From: Ascoidea rubescens DSM 1968
Taxonomy: Eukaryota > Ascomycota > Saccharomycetes > Ascoideales > Ascoideaceae
Length of the DNA: 64,000 bases
Direction of reading: 5' to 3'
Assembly (NCBI RefSeq): GCF_001661345.1
Contig: NW_017962915.1
Span: 561,657-625,656, forward strand
Shown here: positions 30,472 through 40,541 of the stretch, piece after piece
Numbering within the stretch: the first letter of the stretch is position 1
How the letters are laid out: each line of letters starts with the position of its first letter
Program-made: the position numbers and the translations under genes
Notes under the pieces: generated by a model
Databases searched by the model: none
The model's input: the letters and a program-made list of their open reading frames with translations, nothing else
Told to the model about the DNA's origin: nothing

Positions 30472-31977
30472 ATGCTTCACAACAACATAAACACCCTTCT
30501 TCTCATCTCTCTCACCTCAATCCACACTGCTGCCTCTCTCGAACTACAAAAGAGAGCATGTTCTGTTACTGATTCCACAAACTACTACAATGAATTGCAA
30601 AGCGCCCTAAACAATACCCTTTGTGTCTCTGATTCTGATTCCTACGAGACTGACTGTCTTTGCAATTATTCAAACTATCAATTTTGGAATTACTACTATA
30701 CCTACTACTCATGCAACGATATATTCAACATCAATGATGTTAACGAATTCAAAGCCTCCTATTGTGGCTTTGAATCGACTGATTTGACAGACCAAGCAAC
30801 AGCAACGCAATCATCTACTATACCATCTTCATCTTCACTAACATTTTCTTCATCTCTATCTTCTTCTCTATCCTCACCAGCTGAGACCGAAGTGCAAACT
30901 CACAAGTTTTGTTCAAACGAAGACTACGATTTTTACTACAACAAGTTTGAGTCAACTGTAAACAGCTCCAACTGTGGTTATGGAAGCAACGGTTCAATCT
31001 ATATTGGTGCTTACTCATGTATTTGTGATCTCTCTGACGACCAATACTGGAATTCCTATTACAATGTCATTGTGTGTAGTACTGATAAATTCTCAAATGT
31101 CTCTCAAGTTAAAGATTCAATTTGTTCAAACTACACTGTCTCAAATTCAACTTTAGACGTCTACAACTCATCCTCAAATTCTTTAGGTTCCTGTTCTTTA
31201 ACAGATTACAATACTTATTTGAATGATTACATTGATGCAGTCAACTCATCAGATTGTCTAACTGGCCTTTACGATGACGATTTACCTGTTTTCAAAACTA
31301 AATGTGTTTGTGATCTATCAAATGACGAGTTTTGGCATCAATATTACTCTTTAATAAATTGCGATAATAACTATGATTCTAAAAATTTCACTCTTTTCAA
31401 ATCAAACATTTGTGGTTCTCAAAATATCTCAATCTCTTGTTCATCTTCTGAAACCCAATATCATTATTCCTTAATGATCAATCAACTTAACCAATCTAAC
31501 TGCTACAGTATCGACTCGACTACCGGCTCTTATAACATAAACCTAGATTGTATCTGTAATTCAAATAATAACGAATTTTGGTATCACTATTTCGATTACT
31601 ACTCCTGCATATCCTCTAATACTGATTTCCAATATGATGATTACGAATATTTCAAAGAGGATCAATGCGATTTAGAAATCACACAATCTTCAATAGAAGA
31701 TTATTCTACTGAAGAATTTTCTTCTTCTTCCTCCTCCTCCTCCTCTTCTTTTTCTTTTTCTATAAAGTCTTTAAATTCTTCATCTACTTATTCTGATATA
31801 GAGAAAACTCTCACAAGAACGTTAACTGAAACACCATCCAATGGTGTTTCCCTAACTATCGAAACCCTTTCTTTTGCTCATTCTTCTTCTTCTGAAGACA
31901 TTGCCTTTGCAAATACCTTCAAACTTCCAAATTCTTTAACAATAATATTTTCAACTTTCATATTATTGTTTATTTAA
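30472..31977 (+). CDS. Secreted GPI-type protein with four six-cysteine repeats
   Basis: 501 residues from ATG 30472. The N-terminus has a signal peptide (hydrophobic LLLISLTSIHTAAS) followed by a Lys-Arg at 27-28, a possible Kex2 site. Four tandem domains follow with six cysteines each: C30, 51, 62, 64, 81, 98; C147, 168, 183, 185, 202, 218; C241, 262, 278, 280, 297, 314; C323, 344, 360, 362, 379, 399. Spacing C1-C2 is 21, C3-C4 is 2 and C4-C5 is 17 in all four, and a tryptophan lies 9 residues before C5 each time. A Ser-rich spacer separates repeats 1 and 2, and a Ser/Thr stalk precedes the terminal hydrophobic tail LTIIFSTFILLFI. N-glycosylation sequons are frequent. It is probably a cell-wall protein. 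It is not CFEM, which has eight cysteines. Family not recognised. Confidence 0.82.
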   Translation: MLHNNINTLLLISLTSIHTAASLELQKRACSVTDSTNYYNELQSALNNTLCVSDSDSYETDCLCNYSNYQFWNYYYTYYSCNDIFNINDVNEFKASYCGFESTDLTDQATATQSSTIPSSSSLTFSSSLSSSLSSPAETEVQTHKFCSNEDYDFYYNKFESTVNSSNCGYGSNGSIYIGAYSCICDLSDDQYWNSYYNVIVCSTDKFSNVSQVKDSICSNYTVSNSTLDVYNSSSNSLGSCSLTDYNTYLNDYIDAVNSSDCLTGLYDDDLPVFKTKCVCDLSNDEFWHQYYSLINCDNNYDSKNFTLFKSNICGSQNISISCSSSETQYHYSLMINQLNQSNCYSIDSTTGSYNINLDCICNSNNNEFWYHYFDYYSCISSNTDFQYDDYEYFKEDQCDLEITQSSIEDYSTEEFSSSSSSSSSSFSFSIKSLNSSSTYSDIEKTLTRTLTETPSNGVSLTIETLSFAHSSSSEDIAFANTFKLPNSLTIIFSTFILLFI

Positions 31978-32726
31978 TTCAATTTTCTTCAAAAAATAAA
32001 AATAAAAATAAATATAAAAAAAAAAAGGAAATCAATTAGATACTTCTAATTGTTTATGTATTTTAATATTTTTATACCTTCATCTCAATCTATTTCTCCT
32101 TCTCAATTTGCTACTTTTTATCAACAAAAATTTTAAATTTTATGTGTTTGCTTTTTCTTATTTGCTATTTTAAATTATCTTGCTCTTTTGAAATCTTTAT
32201 TTTTTTAAAAAAATCTTTTCAAGTCATTTGCTGACTTTGATTGGATTTATGTACCAGTATCTTTTTGTCTTCTCTTTAACCTTCTTTTTATTAAAGAAAA
32301 ATAACTGTTTTTAATGTACACTATTTCTAGATGTCTTTTCTCGCTTATTATTTGCCAAATTATCTTTAGATCAATTAAATGTAAATTGGTTGGCTTATTC
32401 TCTACAGTCTACAGTTATCTCTCTGTCTCAACTTGGTAAGAATATAGTTATAATTATAATTTTAGAAACGGTTTTTTTAAAAAGAAAAAAAAATTTCAAT
32501 TATAAATTAGGAGTTTTAAAAAAGTAATTTAAAAAACAATTTAAATACAATACACAAAACACACAAAAAAAAAAGTAAAATTTTAAAAATCAACTAAAAA
32601 AAACAAACATTAATTGGTTAATGAATAGTTAAAATGAAATCATATTACATAAATATTGCTTAAAGGAAAAAAAAACAAAAAAAAACCAAGTTTAAACAAA
32701 GAAACTCCTTTGACATGTTTCCATGT
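31978..32726. other. Intergenic, convergent 3' ends
   Basis: Very AT-rich with many A and T homopolymers between the six-cysteine repeat gene and the ABC transporter gene. No gene seen. Confidence 0.65.
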
Positions 32727-35700
32727 TCATTTACTCTCTTCATCATGTATAAATCCACCCTGTTTACACAATGAGTAGAAAATTGAATCCTTATCCTTTA
32801 AAAGGTTTTCAGGACTATCAAACTCCTTTATTCTTCCTTGGTCAAGAGACACAATTCTGTCACTATCCATAATTGTGTTTAATCGATGTGCAATGGTTAA
32901 GATTGTTCGGTCTGAAAACTCCTTTCTTATAGTCTTTTGGACAATTTTATCTGTTTCAACGTCTACTGCTGCTGTAGCCTCATCTAAAACCAATATTTTT
33001 GATGGAATCAATAAAGCACGAGCTAAACAAACCAATTGACGTTGTCCGACTGATAAATTACTTCCACCTTCTGTCAATTTCACACTCAATCCCTCATTTG
33101 AATCACTCATACTCAAAATATGCTCTTTCAAATGTGACAATTCTAATGCTTTCCATATTTTTTCATCTGAAAATCTTCCTGTAGGATCCAAATTTTCTCT
33201 TACTGTGCCCTCAAAAACTTGAGCATCTTGTGGAATAATCGATAGTTTATGGCGCAAATCAGCCAATCCAATGTTAGGAACAGAGATATCATCAATAATT
33301 ATATTACTCTTGGAATCAGCCTTTTCAATAATTCTAAACAAAGCAAGAGATAATGACGATTTACCTGCTCCAGTTCTTCCAACAATACCAACTTTCTCGC
33401 CAGCTTTGACTTTTAAATTAATATCTTTCAATACTAATTCTAAATCCTGTCTATATCTAGTTGAATAATTAACAAATTCAAGGCTTCCGTTACTTGGCCA
33501 TTCTGAATTTGGTCTATTATTTGGAATAATCTCAGGAGCCTCACTTGGTAATTCTCCATATTCTTTGACTCTTTCAACCGAAACAATGTTGGTTTCAATA
33601 TCAACAGTCATTCTTACCATCCAATTTAATGAACCAGTCACCTGTAATGCATAAGTTACAGAGATACCAAGTAAACCAGATGTCATATGGCCAGTTTTTA
33701 ATGCAAAAACACAAAGAGCAGCAGAGCCAAAAATAATCAAAGAACCCAAAAACTCCAATCGAACCGCTAACCAACGATTTGCATTGTAAGTGGAAAAGTA
33801 TGCTTTCATATTTTGATCGATTTTATTTTCATTCAAATAAATAAAACGATTTTGCTGACCATATCCTCTAATAGTGCTTGTACCACCAAGTGTTTCTTGA
33901 AAATGAGCAAAAATTGGAGACTTGGAGATAGACTCGATTCTTTTCAATTCTCTTGAAGTCTTGACATAGAATTGTTGATAATAATAATAAAGGAATAATA
34001 ATGGAACAATAAGAAATATAAATTGCCAAGTGGTGGAGCAAATAACAAACAAAGTAAATAAAATTTTCACAAAATTTGTAAAAAATGACTGGAAAACTCT
34101 ACCAAGAAACATATCAATTTTATCGATATCACTCGAAAATCTGTTCAAAATCCTTCCAACAGGTGTGGTTTCAAAAAATGACATTGGTGCTCTGAAAACA
34201 GAATCAACCATCTTATTGTGCAACACTTTAGCACCAGTAATAATACAGACAACCCACATGGTCCAGGTTTGAACAAAGGTGAATAAAGAAGAACCAATTC
34301 CCAAAGCAATATAAACCGCCAAATATTTCCCTACATTAGGATTGTATCCATATTTGGAGTTAACTTCTGCCCAGTATTTCAACCAATAATTACCAGCAAC
34401 ACTTAAAGCCATTGAAGATACCAAGAAGAACAACACATAAATAACACCAGCTGGATTACAAGCTTTAGCGTATTCAATATAGATGCTCCATTTGACTTTT
34501 CCTGTTTGACGCTGTTCCTCTCTAATATTCACAACTTGTTGATCAACATCAGAAGGGCCTGGAGTATTTTGTTCTTGATAATTGAAACTAGCAGTGCTTG
34601 CACGTCTTAGACTCATTGTTCCATCAATATCTTTTGAAATAATACTAATTGCGTCATTTGAGTCATTGCTACTATTAAAAGAAGATTCTCTATTGAGAAC
34701 ACTAACATTATCAGTAACATTTTTGGATCCAACAACAGTCTCATCTACACTTACATCAGTTTCAACACTAGAAGAATGTATGGCTGTAGCAGATGAATCA
34801 AGATCTGCAGGTTCGATTTCAATTTTTTCGTCTTTTTTAGATTTTTTTCCAAATTCCTTGATCAATTTTGCTAATAATGAAGAATCCTTCTTTGTAATTT
34901 CATTATAAGTTCCTTTCTCAACAACTTCCCCATCTTGCAACATGGTAATGTTGCTCGATAAACTGAGAACATTAATTGAATTAGTAGCCAAAACTTTGCA
35001 TTTGTGTCTCAATAAACCATTGGGACCTAAAACATTATCAATTAAATGTTTACCAACATGTTCATCAACGGCAGATAAAGGATCATCTAGTAAATAAATA
35101 TCTGCTCTTGAATAGACAGATCTGGCTAACGATAATCTAGCCTTTTGGCCACCAGATAAAGAAATACCCTTTTCACCTACTTCGGTTAAATCACCATCTG
35201 GTAATATAGCAAGATCCGAGCTTAGATCACAAGCACGAATAACTTTATTGTAAAAGTCTTTGTCATATCTGTGTCCAAAAAGAATATTTTCTTTAACAGT
35301 ACCATTCATGATCCAAGAAACTTGTGGAACATAAGCAACCTTTCCATGAAGTTCTACTGAACCTTTTAATTTATAGATATCACCTAACAAGCATTGCAAG
35401 AAAGAAGATTTACCAGAACCAACTTTACCAACAATACAATGCAAGTCACCCTTTCTAGCAATAAAATTAAGATTTGATAAAGCTACTTTATATTCTGGTG
35501 TTTTTTGCCACAAGAAAGTAGCATTTTCAACTTTAACAGAAGTATCACCAAGTTTATTAGCTTTTGGTTTTCTTGTTACGGAATCAGGTTGCAATTCTTC
35601 GGAGATTAAAAAGGAAACCAATCTTTTTGTTGAAACCGAGGCCTCAACATAGGCATTAAGAACCATTGGAAGAATACTTAATGGGAAACCTAACAAGTTG

Positions 35701-37418
35701 AATAAAGATAAAGCAGGGAAAACTATGTCAGTAGTCAATGGAGCACCATGTGAAGTATATACAAAAACAGCAAAAGTTGAACATGAGACCAAGAAAGGAG
35801 CACAATTCCACATGAATAGGTTGATAGCTCTATATACACTGATTTTCTTTAAATTGGCTAGTTCTTGATCATTTCTAATATAAAATAACTTTTTCTTGTA
35901 GGGATTTTCCCAGCCATATAGTTTAAGAGATTTAATATTATTTAGCATTTCATTGACTAGTCTGACTCTTTTGTCTTTTGTTTTCATTTGGGATATTTGG
36001 AAATTTTTCAAGATTTTAACAATGTATGAGTTAAAGGGAATTAAGAGTAACATGACAAGGAAACCAACCCACATTGAGTTTCCTAAAATACTTCTAAGAG
36101 AAATTAAGCACAAGATGATTTGGTAAGGACCAGACCAAATCAATTGGCCGTATTCGTTGATGTCTTGTAATCTTTGAGAATCTACAGACATTAAATTGAC
36201 AATGTCACCAGTAGATTTTGAGATTCTTGCTTGATTCGATAATTTTAGGGATTTCTTGTAAATGACACCAGTTAGTGATGTTTTGAATTTGGAGCCCATG
36301 CTATAGGAGATGTAGAAATATTGGTGCAAAAAGATGGTTTGAACTATAGAGACAATGAACATGGAAAATGCAATCATAAAACCTTTTGATATTGGGACAC
36401 TTAGTTTCAAAGGATCATCTTGGTTGAGATAATCGTTGACAAAAGAGATTAATAGTTTCAATAAAAATGGTTGGACAAAAGATAGAGTATCTTGGGAAAA
36501 CTTGAATAAAAAAGACCAAAATAGAGGTTTGCTAAAAGATATGAACAAGACTTTAATTAGAGAAGGGTTTTTCTTATTTTTGGCGACTTCAGCACTCCAG
36601 TTTTGGTTGAATTCATTTGATGTGTAATTGGTATCAAATTTTTGGGGCAAAGAGGACAAATCTGAAGGTAGAAGATAGTTCAAGTAGCCCTTTTTCATTA
36701 ATGGAGACATCCAAGAGAAGGTTATCTTTGAAAATAAATCGGCATTATCAATGGGGTTCAATTGAGAATCGAGCAAATAGTCGTAAGGAGATTTTTGAAT
36801 ATTATTTTGAAACCATTGGTTTATTAGGATGATAATTGAGTTGAAGAGAATGAATATATTGATTATGAATATATATTTGTTATTGTTGTTGTTAAATTCC
36901 GGAGATTCTTTTAAATTTGATCTAAAATAAAAGCCCAAGACTTTTAAAAGAGATAGAAAAGATTGGAAAAACCAGTATAGTAATAAAATGGAAGCAGTCC
37001 TTTTTGAATATTTGTAATCGTAATACGATAAGATTGGGACAATAAAAAACAAAGAGAAGATTTGGAAATCTAATGACAAGTCGATGATATTATAATCCGA
37101 AGAGACTTGGTAGAATCGAAGAGACAATAGAAAAACATATTGTAAAAAAATTAAAAAGAATCTCAATACAATTTGAAAATTAAGTTTTCTTGCTATTGAA
37201 TTATTCTGAAAATTTAACTGGTATTTTATTAGATTTACTAATTTGTGGGAACCAAATATTATTAGAGACACATTCAATAGATTGAAGAAAACACCATTTA
37301 AAAAACATGGAGTGAAATCAAAAAACTGATATGAAATTGGACCCCAGCTTTCTTGATCAGTGCAACTTAGACAATATGGCAAAGCAGAGAGATTGTTGTT
37401 AGGGCTGTAGATAATCAT
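32727..37418 (-). CDS. YCF1: Ycf1-like vacuolar ABC transporter (ABCC/MRP)
   Basis: Full-length ABCC pump of 1563 residues that moves glutathione conjugates and metal-glutathione complexes into the vacuole. An N-terminal TMD0 precedes the two transporter halves. NBD1 has Walker A GKVGSGKSS near residue 665, signature LSGGQKARLSLA near 755 and Walker B IYLLDDPLSAVD near 775. NBD2 has Walker A GRTGAGKSS near 1346, signature LSVGQRQLVCLA near 1454 and Walker B ILVLDEATAAVD. The linker has LRRASTAS near 935, equivalent to the phosphorylated LRRAS site of S. cerevisiae Ycf1, followed by the shared block GKVKWSIYIEYAKACNP. These link features favour Ycf1 over Bpt1. Yap1-type sites lie just upstream. 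Confidence 0.93.
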   Translation of the reverse strand: MIIYSPNNNLSALPYCLSCTDQESWGPISYQFFDFTPCFLNGVFFNLLNVSLIIFGSHKLVNLIKYQLNFQNNSIARKLNFQIVLRFFLIFLQYVFLLSLRFYQVSSDYNIIDLSLDFQIFSLFFIVPILSYYDYKYSKRTASILLLYWFFQSFLSLLKVLGFYFRSNLKESPEFNNNNNKYIFIINIFILFNSIIILINQWFQNNIQKSPYDYLLDSQLNPIDNADLFSKITFSWMSPLMKKGYLNYLLPSDLSSLPQKFDTNYTSNEFNQNWSAEVAKNKKNPSLIKVLFISFSKPLFWSFLFKFSQDTLSFVQPFLLKLLISFVNDYLNQDDPLKLSVPISKGFMIAFSMFIVSIVQTIFLHQYFYISYSMGSKFKTSLTGVIYKKSLKLSNQARISKSTGDIVNLMSVDSQRLQDINEYGQLIWSGPYQIILCLISLRSILGNSMWVGFLVMLLLIPFNSYIVKILKNFQISQMKTKDKRVRLVNEMLNNIKSLKLYGWENPYKKKLFYIRNDQELANLKKISVYRAINLFMWNCAPFLVSCSTFAVFVYTSHGAPLTTDIVFPALSLFNLLGFPLSILPMVLNAYVEASVSTKRLVSFLISEELQPDSVTRKPKANKLGDTSVKVENATFLWQKTPEYKVALSNLNFIARKGDLHCIVGKVGSGKSSFLQCLLGDIYKLKGSVELHGKVAYVPQVSWIMNGTVKENILFGHRYDKDFYNKVIRACDLSSDLAILPDGDLTEVGEKGISLSGGQKARLSLARSVYSRADIYLLDDPLSAVDEHVGKHLIDNVLGPNGLLRHKCKVLATNSINVLSLSSNITMLQDGEVVEKGTYNEITKKDSSLLAKLIKEFGKKSKKDEKIEIEPADLDSSATAIHSSSVETDVSVDETVVGSKNVTDNVSVLNRESSFNSSNDSNDAISIISKDIDGTMSLRRASTASFNYQEQNTPGPSDVDQQVVNIREEQRQTGKVKWSIYIEYAKACNPAGVIYVLFFLVSSMALSVAGNYWLKYWAEVNSKYGYNPNVGKYLAVYIALGIGSSLFTFVQTWTMWVVCIITGAKVLHNKMVDSVFRAPMSFFETTPVGRILNRFSSDIDKIDMFLGRVFQSFFTNFVKILFTLFVICSTTWQFIFLIVPLLFLYYYYQQFYVKTSRELKRIESISKSPIFAHFQETLGGTSTIRGYGQQNRFIYLNENKIDQNMKAYFSTYNANRWLAVRLEFLGSLIIFGSAALCVFALKTGHMTSGLLGISVTYALQVTGSLNWMVRMTVDIETNIVSVERVKEYGELPSEAPEIIPNNRPNSEWPSNGSLEFVNYSTRYRQDLELVLKDINLKVKAGEKVGIVGRTGAGKSSLSLALFRIIEKADSKSNIIIDDISVPNIGLADLRHKLSIIPQDAQVFEGTVRENLDPTGRFSDEKIWKALELSHLKEHILSMSDSNEGLSVKLTEGGSNLSVGQRQLVCLARALLIPSKILVLDEATAAVDVETDKIVQKTIRKEFSDRTILTIAHRLNTIMDSDRIVSLDQGRIKEFDSPENLLKDKDSIFYSLCKQGGFIHDEESK

Positions 37419-37460
37419 GCTGAAATGATGAGAACTAGAGCCTTCAAAAAAGCAGATTAC

Positions 37461-37467
37461 TGACTAA
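37461..37467 (-). promoter_or_regulatory. Yap1-type site near YCF1 (TTAGTCA)
   Basis: TTAGTCA on the minus strand 43 bases before the YCF1-like ATG. The yeast YCF1 promoter uses a TTAGTCA Yap1 site. This copy is close enough to the ATG that it may lie in the leader. Confidence 0.3.
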
Positions 37468-37579
37468 AAAAAATAAAATTAGTGAGCAGCAAGCAAAAAG
37501 AAGAAAAAATATTGTTTAAATAATGAAATAAAGATAAAACCAAAAGATATTGAAACTGATTAATAGCAAAAAAGGTAGA

Positions 37580-37586
37580 TTAGTAA
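37580..37586 (-). promoter_or_regulatory. Yap1-type site upstream of YCF1 (TTACTAA)
   Basis: TTACTAA on the minus strand, the optimal Yap1 element, about 160 bases before the YCF1-like ATG. A 7-mer in AT-rich DNA can arise by chance. Confidence 0.4.
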
Positions 37587-39305
37587 TGGAAATAAGAACC
37601 AAATTGGAAAGACGTTGCAGAGAAAAGACGAAAAGGCACAGGGCTCCGTCGCCGAGAAGCCGATCCGACACAATAACAACTCGGCCAAAAAGCTTGTGTT
37701 CGCTTGTTTTGCACGTGGTCCGTGCTGTTTCTGGTGGTTTTCGAACCCCTGCTGCTGTTTCTCGTATATATCCTGGTGCTGGTACTGCAATTGCTGCACC
37801 TCGTGCAGCAAACGGACGGTTATCGTACCGTGTCCGATCAGGTTCCGCAGAATTTGAACGAATCTACGGTTAGTCCGTTATGAGCAGGATCGTCGAGAAA
37901 GGGCCTTCAGGACCCAACCTCGGAGAAGCAGAGCGGGCCCTGATAAGAACGGGATTTCAGTGAGTGCGAGTGCCCTGCGTGCACACGTTCTGCGGGCAAC
38001 AACACCGCTGTTGCGGAACATTCTTTGGCCGGTCCAATTAAACATAAGGTTTCCAGTGATGAAAAACTCTCATTCTCAAAATAAGACTATGAGGTAAAAT
38101 CCAGAGAAGAACAGCGAAAGAATAAAAGCAAAGTTGCTGTAATTATTCAGACCCATGAACACTGCATGGACATTCGGTCGTCAACATCCCAATTCTCACT
38201 AAATACCACTAGGTTGAGGTGGTTTCTTCTGTCGCTGGTGGAAGTTCAAACCACTATCCTGAGAATTAGGTTGCCGTTTACTCAGATCTAAGTGAATAGG
38301 AAATCTTGGTGAGTTGATAGTGAAAACTGCCTTTGGTTTTTATTCAGGTGGAAGCACTTCTGGGAAAGCTGTTGCTGGAGGCAGAGATGTAGCGATGGGG
38401 TGTGGATTTTCTTTTTGGGTCCAGAAGAGCTCTGTAAAGGACTTAAAGGATTTAGTGCTCTTAGTGAGTGATTCAAAAACAAATGATAGGCTGTAAAATA
38501 TTTGGGCATACAAAAAGACGGGTCTTTGGTGTTATATATAATTTCTGGTGTTGTTCTCTGTTCCTAACAAACTGGATGGTCTGGCTAGAACTGGACATGT
38601 TGTTGCACTTGAGCAAATAATAGCTCACTGCCAGCTATTCTGACTTTTTTACTGGAATAGGTATAGGAATCAATATGAGACCTACCTAAAAAGGAATTTG
38701 TTGCTTGTTGGATTGTGATTACGAAAGACGTAGTGATTCTACTCTTTTATACACCCTTACTTGAGGTCTTTTTGCTTTTCTTCAACACTCTTTAATATTC
38801 TTCCTTTTTTTTTCGGGTCATTTTTCTGTCAAATTTTGGTCTGGCGTTTTTGTGGGGTACGTTTTTTCAACACTATCCCTCTTTGGCTGGAACATTGTCT
38901 GGTGTACGGTCTTTCTAATGTATGGCCAAACACTCCATTTTCGGGAGATAATGGTCTCCGACATCTCGAAATCTTTCTCGTTATAACTCGAGAGAAATAA
39001 AATAAAAATTATAATTTTTATCAATAAACTCGAGGTATTATTATATTAATTGAAATATTATGAATATTATTATAAATATTATTATGAATATTATTATGAT
39101 GGCCTTCTTGTAATTGACTATTATTAGGTTTGTTTTTCGTTGTTAAAGAATAGAGTCGATTTGTTGGATATATTGAATATTAATTAAATATGATTGGTCA
39201 TAGGATAAGATACTGGTTACATTTTCGCTAATTAGTGGAGTTTGTGAAAACAAAAAAAAGCAAGTACAAAGCTATTGTCAATTTTTTTTTGTGCATTTTA
39301 AAATG

Positions 39306-39313
39306 TATAAAAA
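39306..39313 (+). promoter_or_regulatory. FDH1: TATA box of FDH1
   Basis: TATAAAAA about 147 bases before the FDH1 ATG, followed by a repetitive leader rich in TCAATTAACT-like words. Confidence 0.45.
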
Positions 39314-39452
39314 TGAATAAAAGTTCGATTATTTTTCAATGGCTCAACTTCTCAACTTCCCTACTTCTTAACTATCAAAATTTATTAGCTTAATTCAATC
39401 AATTAACTTAATTCAATCTATCAACTCAATTCAACTCAATTAATCAATTAAA

Positions 39453-40541
39453 ATGAAAGTCCTTGCTGTTTTATATAAAGCTGGCCAACACGCCAAAGAT
39501 GAACCAAAACTTCTCGGCTGCATTGAAAATGAACTAGGTCTTCGTAAATGGTTAGAAGATCAAGGCCATACTTTGGTTACAACTGACGATAAAGAAGGTC
39601 CAGATTCAACTTTAGATCGAGAGCTTGTTGATGCTGACGTCTTAATTACTACACCATTTCATCCAGGTTATATCACCAGAGAGAGAATCGCTAAAGCTAA
39701 AAACTTGAAAATCTGTATTACAGCAGGTGTTGGATCGGATCACATTGACTTGACTGCTGCAAATGAAAGGAAGATTTCTGTATTGGAAGTTACAGGATCC
39801 AATGTTGTTTCTGTCGCTGAACATGTTGTTATGACTATTTTGGTTTTGGTTCGTAATTTTGTTCCGGCTAATAATCAAATCACCATTAGAAAAAAATGGA
39901 ACGTTGCTGAAGTAGCCAAGGATTCATACGATGTTGAAGGAAAAGTCATTGCGACAGTTGGTGCAGGCAGAATTGGATATCGTGTTCTTGAAAGACTAGT
40001 CGCTTTCAATCCAAAGGAATTGTTGTACTTTGATTACCAACCTTTGTCCAAAGAGCTTGAAGAGAAAGTTGGAGCCAGAAGAGTGTTGGACCTCAAAGAA
40101 ATGTTATCTCAAGCTGATGTGGTTACAATCAATTGCCCATTGCACGAGGGCACCAAGGGCCTATTTAACAAAGAATTGATCAGCCACATGAAGGATGGAG
40201 CGTGGTTGGTGAACACGGCTAGAGGTGCCATTTGTGTTGCCGAAGACGTTGCCGAAGCAGTTGAGACAGGAAAGCTCAGAGGTTATGGTGGCGATGTGTT
40301 TGCTCCACAACCAGCTCCAGAAAATCACCCATGGAGATCGATGAGAAACAAGTACGGCGGTGGGAATGCTATGACTCCTCATATCTCTGGTACATCTCTC
40401 GACGCGCAACAAAGATATGCAGATGGTGTTAAGAACATTTTGGCATCCTTCTTTTCCCAAAAGTACGATTACAGACCAGAGGATGTTATTGTCACCAACG
40501 GACACTATGCCACCAAGGCCTACGGTGAAGATAAAAAATAA
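39453..40541 (+). CDS. FDH1: NAD-dependent formate dehydrogenase
   Basis: Cytosolic enzyme oxidising formate to CO2 with NAD. The 362-residue length is close to the Candida boidinii enzyme (364). The NAD loop is VGAGRIG (169-175), with Asp194 after the second strand (YFDYQ), which favours NAD over NADP. Catalytic residues are Arg257 (NTARGA), Gln286 (PQPAP) and His310 (PHISGTS), each one position before the boidinii numbering. The formate-binding side has TTPFHPGY at 66-73. It starts [18 protein letters not shown], the usual yeast FDH N-terminus. Codon choice moves from TTA/GTT-type early to TTG/GTG/GCC-type near the 3' end. Confidence 0.96.
   Translation: MKVLAVLYKAGQHAKDEPKLLGCIENELGLRKWLEDQGHTLVTTDDKEGPDSTLDRELVDADVLITTPFHPGYITRERIAKAKNLKICITAGVGSDHIDLTAANERKISVLEVTGSNVVSVAEHVVMTILVLVRNFVPANNQITIRKKWNVAEVAKDSYDVEGKVIATVGAGRIGYRVLERLVAFNPKELLYFDYQPLSKELEEKVGARRVLDLKEMLSQADVVTINCPLHEGTKGLFNKELISHMKDGAWLVNTARGAICVAEDVAEAVETGKLRGYGGDVFAPQPAPENHPWRSMRNKYGGGNAMTPHISGTSLDAQQRYADGVKNILASFFSQKYDYRPEDVIVTNGHYATKAYGEDKK

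Larger units (their letters stand above)
37419..39452. other. Divergent intergenic region, about 2 kb
   Basis: Between the YCF1-like gene and FDH1. It contains Yap1-like sites near YCF1, a GC-richer block at about 37600-38000 with an E-box GCACGTGG around 37711-37718, and an AT-rich FDH1-proximal part with a TATA box. Small frames in the GC-richer block look like chance openings. Confidence 0.55.

Noticed and set aside
38190-38290. tRNA-like words (CCACTAG and GTTCAAACC)
   Set aside because: The T arm and anticodon arm cannot be paired, and no acceptor stem exists.
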